Below, piece by piece: positions 61,237 to 64,000 of a stretch of DNA of 64,000 nucleotides. The DNA comes from UBA7672 sp044224605 (GTDB taxonomy: Bacteria; Pseudomonadota; Alphaproteobacteria; Caulobacterales; Hyphomonadaceae), in NCBI GenBank assembly GCA_044224605.1, contig JBGAKC010000015.1, forward strand, positions 40,864-104,863, written 5' to 3'. The position numbers and the translations under genes were made by a program. A model generated the notes under the pieces. The model saw only the letters and a program-made list of their open reading frames with translations, searched no databases and was not told the DNA's origin. The first letter of the stretch is position 1; the number at the start of each line of letters is the position of its first letter.

Positions 61237-62745
61237 TCAGCCCGCGGTGGCCGCGATTGCTTTCGACGCGTGTTGGCCAAGCCGGCCGAGGATCGCATCG
61301 CCCGTCCGCATCGCCAGCGCGACGATGGTGAGCGCGGTGTTCACCGCGCCCGCCGATGGCAACACGGAGGCGTCGGCCACATAGAGCCCGCCAACGCCAT
61401 GCACGGCGCCTGTCGGATCGACGACAGATATCTTCTCGTCCGTTCCCATCACGGCGCTTCCAGTCTCATGCCAGAAAGCCACGGGGCGAGGGGCCGGGAT
61501 CACGGGATAGCCTGCTTTCTGGAAGGCCTCCACGGTGAGGCGGCGCATCTTCGCATAGGTCTTGGCCTGATGGCGCGGCGGCGTGTAGGCGCCGATCCTG
61601 TCGCCGTCGAACGCCCATCCCGTGCCTTCATCCGGCAGCGCCTCGGTCATGTGGATGACGGTGAGGCTGTGCTCGGCGATCTCACGCACGACGGGCTGCT
61701 TCAGCTTGCCGGCAAGACGCCAGAGCGGCACCTGCCCGGCGATCTGCGCGACGCCCAGCGGATGCGGCCAGTCCTTGGCGCCGTCATACCACAGGTTGAG
61801 ACCGAAGGTTTTCGTGTGCCGCGCGCCCAGCCGTCCGAGGCTGATGATCGGAAACACCGTGCCGGTCGAATGCGCGCCAACGCGGCGGCCGAGCTGTCCG
61901 GTATTGTTGCCGATGCCTTCGCGGTGCTGGTCCGTGCGCGACCGGCGCAACAGCAGCGCCGATCTTGGCGCGCCTGCAGCCACGACGAGCGTATCCGACA
62001 GAACCCGATGCGACTGGCCATTCCGTGTCAGGAGAACGCCTTCCGCGCGCGCGCCATCCGAGGTCAGCAGCACGCGCTCGCATTCGGTCATCGTCATCAG
62101 GTCGACAAGTCCCGTAGCGAGAGCAGGACGCAATGCGGCGGTCTCGGCGTCCATCTTCGCATCACGCTTGCAGAAGTGGACGTCGCACGCTGCGCACATC
62201 ACGCAGGCGCCGCCTGGGCCCTGGTCGAGTCCGCGCGGGATCGGCGCGGCCGGAATGCCTTTGACGCCTAGTCGCGCAATCACCTTCGCGACGGCCGGAT
62301 CGTGCGGCAGGGGAGGATGAGGATAGGGAGCAGAGCGGCGCGGCTCGCTGGGGTCGCCATCGGGCGAACCATGCACGCGATAGAGTTTCTCAGCTTCGGC
62401 GTAATAGGGTTCCAGTTCGTCATAACCGAATGGCCATGCGGGAGAGGCGCCCGTCTCGAACTGCACCTCACGGAAATCGCTCTCGCGGTAGCGGTAGAGC
62501 GCTGCGCCGTAGAACTTGGTCTTGCCGCCCACGAACGACAACTCGTCCGATGCGCCCTGCACATCATAGAGATAGTCGTTCTGCTCGCCCGGACGCGGCC
62601 GGTACCAGTCGCCGCGCTCCACCACGAGCACGCGCCGGCCTGCCTGCGCCAGTCGCAGCGCCAGCGTCGCGCCGCCCGCGCCGCTGCCGATGACGATCGC
62701 GTCATAGGAGCGCGCAGGCGTCTCAATGGTCGTTTGCGTGGCCAT
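61237..62745 (-). CDS. GMC-family oxidoreductase
   Basis: A 502-residue flavoprotein of the glucose-methanol-choline family. FAD-binding motif VIGSGAGGATLALRL (about 18-32) and the signature VGGLYVADASVLPSAGAVNT near the C-terminus, with the active-site His in WHETGSAVMG. A cluster CVMCAACDVHFC may form an Fe-S-type or disulphide site, as in some gluconate or fructose dehydrogenase subunits. There is no signal peptide, although related subunits are exported through a small partner. The ATG at 62745 has AAGGA at the right distance. Substrate unknown. Confidence 0.9.
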   Translation of the reverse strand: MATQTTIETPARSYDAIVIGSGAGGATLALRLAQAGRRVLVVERGDWYRPRPGEQNDYLYDVQGASDELSFVGGKTKFYGAALYRYRESDFREVQFETGASPAWPFGYDELEPYYAEAEKLYRVHGSPDGDPSEPRRSAPYPHPPLPHDPAVAKVIARLGVKGIPAAPIPRGLDQGPGGACVMCAACDVHFCKRDAKMDAETAALRPALATGLVDLMTMTECERVLLTSDGARAEGVLLTRNGQSHRVLSDTLVVAAGAPRSALLLRRSRTDQHREGIGNNTGQLGRRVGAHSTGTVFPIISLGRLGARHTKTFGLNLWYDGAKDWPHPLGVAQIAGQVPLWRLAGKLKQPVVREIAEHSLTVIHMTEALPDEGTGWAFDGDRIGAYTPPRHQAKTYAKMRRLTVEAFQKAGYPVIPAPRPVAFWHETGSAVMGTDEKISVVDPTGAVHGVGGLYVADASVLPSAGAVNTALTIVALAMRTGDAILGRLGQHASKAIAATAG

Positions 62746-64000
62746 GGCGGTCCTTTTCGACGCGCGGGAGCGCGTTGGCTAGTCGCAGCAAGCGATATGC
62801 CACAGACAGGGTTAACCGGGGGCCAAATCGGGTTGTTGCAGTCTCAGCAGACCGAGCGAATGATCGCGTGGCCCCGCTCGTTGACCGTTGGGGCCTTCGC
62901 CTTGTGCGCCTTGCCGTTGGCCGGCGACTCGCCCGGCGGGGCGCCATTCCTGACGGGCGAGCCGAACAGCCTGTGATGAACCGAATCGGCGGCGTCATTG
63001 CCGTTTGCGGCATGGACCGGTTGACCGTTGGGGCCTTCGCCTTGTGCGCCTTGCCGTTGGCCGGCGACTCGCCCGGCGGGGCGCCATTCCTGACGGGCGA
63101 GCCGAACAGCCTGTGATGAACCGAATCGGCGGCGTCATTGCCGTTTGCGGCATGGACCGGTTCGGCGGGCTCGTCGTGATGATGCACGCCGTTCACCTGG
63201 ACGATATCGATGGGCGCCTGCGCCTCGGCCGCCGGAGACGGTGCGGGCGCGACCGGCTGCGCCCAGTAGACCGCGCCGTTTGCCGCGATGCTGATGTTGC
63301 GCGAGCGAGCGCCGAATGTCGTCGGATCGGTGCGGAATACCGTGGTCGCCTCGCTCCAGAGCAGGTTGAATTCATCGCACATCGCGGTGTGATAGGCCTC
63401 GCCCGCCCTGGCGTGGAGGGTTGGGCTTTCCGCCGTGGGTCGGCTGCGCAGGTAGGGTGTGGCGACCACGGCCCTGTCGGTGATCAGCGCGCTTGCCGCC
63501 GGCAGTGACGACTGGGCCCGGCGGATGGCGAAGGACAGGTCGAGTTCGGGCGTGTCGACAATGCGCCGCCAGGCGTCAGCCGCCGTCTCGATCTCCTGCT
63601 GCACAGCGGCCAGCTCGTCCTTGTGGCGCGCGCCAAGCATCGCAACGAGGCCGGCATTGGACGGGGCGCACTGCAGGATGCGGATCTCGACCTTGCCGCC
63701 GCCGCGTGCGCGTATCACTTCAGCCGTGCCGGGATGCAGGGCCAGCGCAAGGTTGGCTACGCCCATGATATCGATGCGGGTTTCGGCCTCGCGGATCATG
63801 TCGAGACGCCGGTCGTAGGAGAATTTCGGTGAGCGCTCATAGACCGTGACACTGGCCTCGCAATCGCGGCCCAGCGCTGCCGTGCCGGGACGGAAGCCAT
63901 GGCAGGCTGGCGCGCCCTTCTCATCAATCTCGCGGATCACGCCCTGCAATTGCGCGACATGAACGGCGCTCACCACGCTTTCCGTATCGAGCCGGTAGGT
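62723..64000 (-). CDS. DUF5919-like protein, partial, with altered 3' end
   Basis: The frame is open to the right edge of the window, so the 5' end is missing; at least 425 codons are present. The central part (about 63320-63850) resembles DUF5919/PLD-like domains (AETRIDIMGVANLALALHPG, then EIRILQCAPSNAGLVAMLGA and EFNLLWSEA). A Pro/Ala-rich linker follows. The last part runs through a perfect 140-bp tandem repeat, which shifts the frame. With one copy the frame would end at 62844 with a short tail; now it runs on to 62723 and overlaps the GMC start by 23 bp. The function is unknown. Confidence 0.7.
   Translation of the reverse strand, partial: TYRLDTESVVSAVHVAQLQGVIREIDEKGAPACHGFRPGTAALGRDCEASVTVYERSPKFSYDRRLDMIREAETRIDIMGVANLALALHPGTAEVIRARGGGKVEIRILQCAPSNAGLVAMLGARHKDELAAVQQEIETAADAWRRIVDTPELDLSFAIRRAQSSLPAASALITDRAVVATPYLRSRPTAESPTLHARAGEAYHTAMCDEFNLLWSEATTVFRTDPTTFGARSRNISIAANGAVYWAQPVAPAPSPAAEAQAPIDIVQVNGVHHHDEPAEPVHAANGNDAADSVHHRLFGSPVRNGAPPGESPANGKAHKAKAPTVNRSMPQTAMTPPIRFITGCSARPSGMAPRRASRRPTARRTRRRPQRSTSGATRSFARSAETATTRFGPRLTLSVAYRLLRLANALPRVEKDRHGHANDH
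62881..63160. repeat. Perfect 140-bp tandem duplication
   Basis: 62881-63020 and 63021-63160 are identical base for base. The unit is not a multiple of three, so it shifts the reading frame of the minus-strand gene. Flanking bases share only GTT at the junctions, consistent with slippage or microhomology repair. Confidence 0.95.

Noticed and set aside
62881..63160. Repeat considered as a CRISPR-like or integron-like array
   Set aside because: Only two identical abutting 140-bp copies without spacers; it is a plain tandem duplication inside a coding region.

Overview
The window looks like a chromosomal segment of a high-GC alphaproteobacterium, most likely of the Caulobacterales/Hyphomonadaceae type. 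The evidence is the set of CtrA-pathway genes (rcdA, the DUF1013 gene trcR and a DUF1192 gene next to each other), two large TonB-dependent receptors, and many secreted peptidases and lipoproteins. Promoter -10 boxes sit very close to several start codons, which suggests leaderless messages. No rRNA, tRNA, insertion sequence, phage or CRISPR array was found. Most of the window is ordinary, densely packed chromosome. The genus is inference only.

Layout. 0.2-5.6 kb: trmB, a metallo-beta-lactamase-fold protein with flavodiiron-like ligands diverging from a TetR gene, the gpsA operon, and a second TetR gene with a small membrane protein. 5.9-9.1 kb: a siderophore-type receptor and its usual partner, a PiuC dioxygenase. 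9.1-17.2 kb: a TraB/GumN protein, argG, a receiver protein plus hybrid histidine kinase, ppa, yjdM and typA. 17.4-23.9 kb: small lipoproteins, a VWA protein, a bacterial pentameric ligand-gated channel homologue, GFA and ACT proteins, dapF and a cytochrome c. 24-33 kb: an S9 peptidase lipoprotein, two tandem DUF4139 proteins, an M13 peptidase, a P450 and a dodecin. 33.3-38.5 kb: an RcnB-like protein, two secreted paralogues of an unnamed family, and a large fusion of a degenerate redoxin, cytochrome c, a PHM-like copper monooxygenase and an EF-hand. 38.6-45.8 kb: macAB, a Cys-rich lipoprotein, a TetR gene with a double palindromic operator facing a small monooxygenase, and a glycosyltransferase. 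45.8-50.8 kb: a second TonB receptor, two DUF465 genes around a gene-free structured stretch, and a chromate transporter. 50.8-53.6 kb: trcR, a quinone oxidoreductase, DUF1192 and rcdA. 53.6-58.9 kb: an XRE regulator with a SulP transporter, a lipoprotein gene broken by three +1 frame changes, rpmE, and an ABC exporter. 59-64 kb: DGPF protein, inositol-phosphatase family, thiE, DUF1272, a GMC oxidoreductase, and a gene running off the right edge whose 3' end is altered by a perfect 140-bp tandem duplication.

How the parts may work together. The siderophore receptor and PiuC form a known iron-uptake pairing. TrcR and RcdA belong to cell-cycle control. The copper/haem fusion protein and the two secreted paralogues beside it are the best candidate for an undescribed system: the fusion keeps, in order, all the histidines and the methionine expected of a two-copper hydroxylase. 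Regulatory structure is rich: several TetR operators overlap promoters, a short RNA or attenuator may lie ahead of trcR, and terminator-like hairpins sit in or near 5' leaders.
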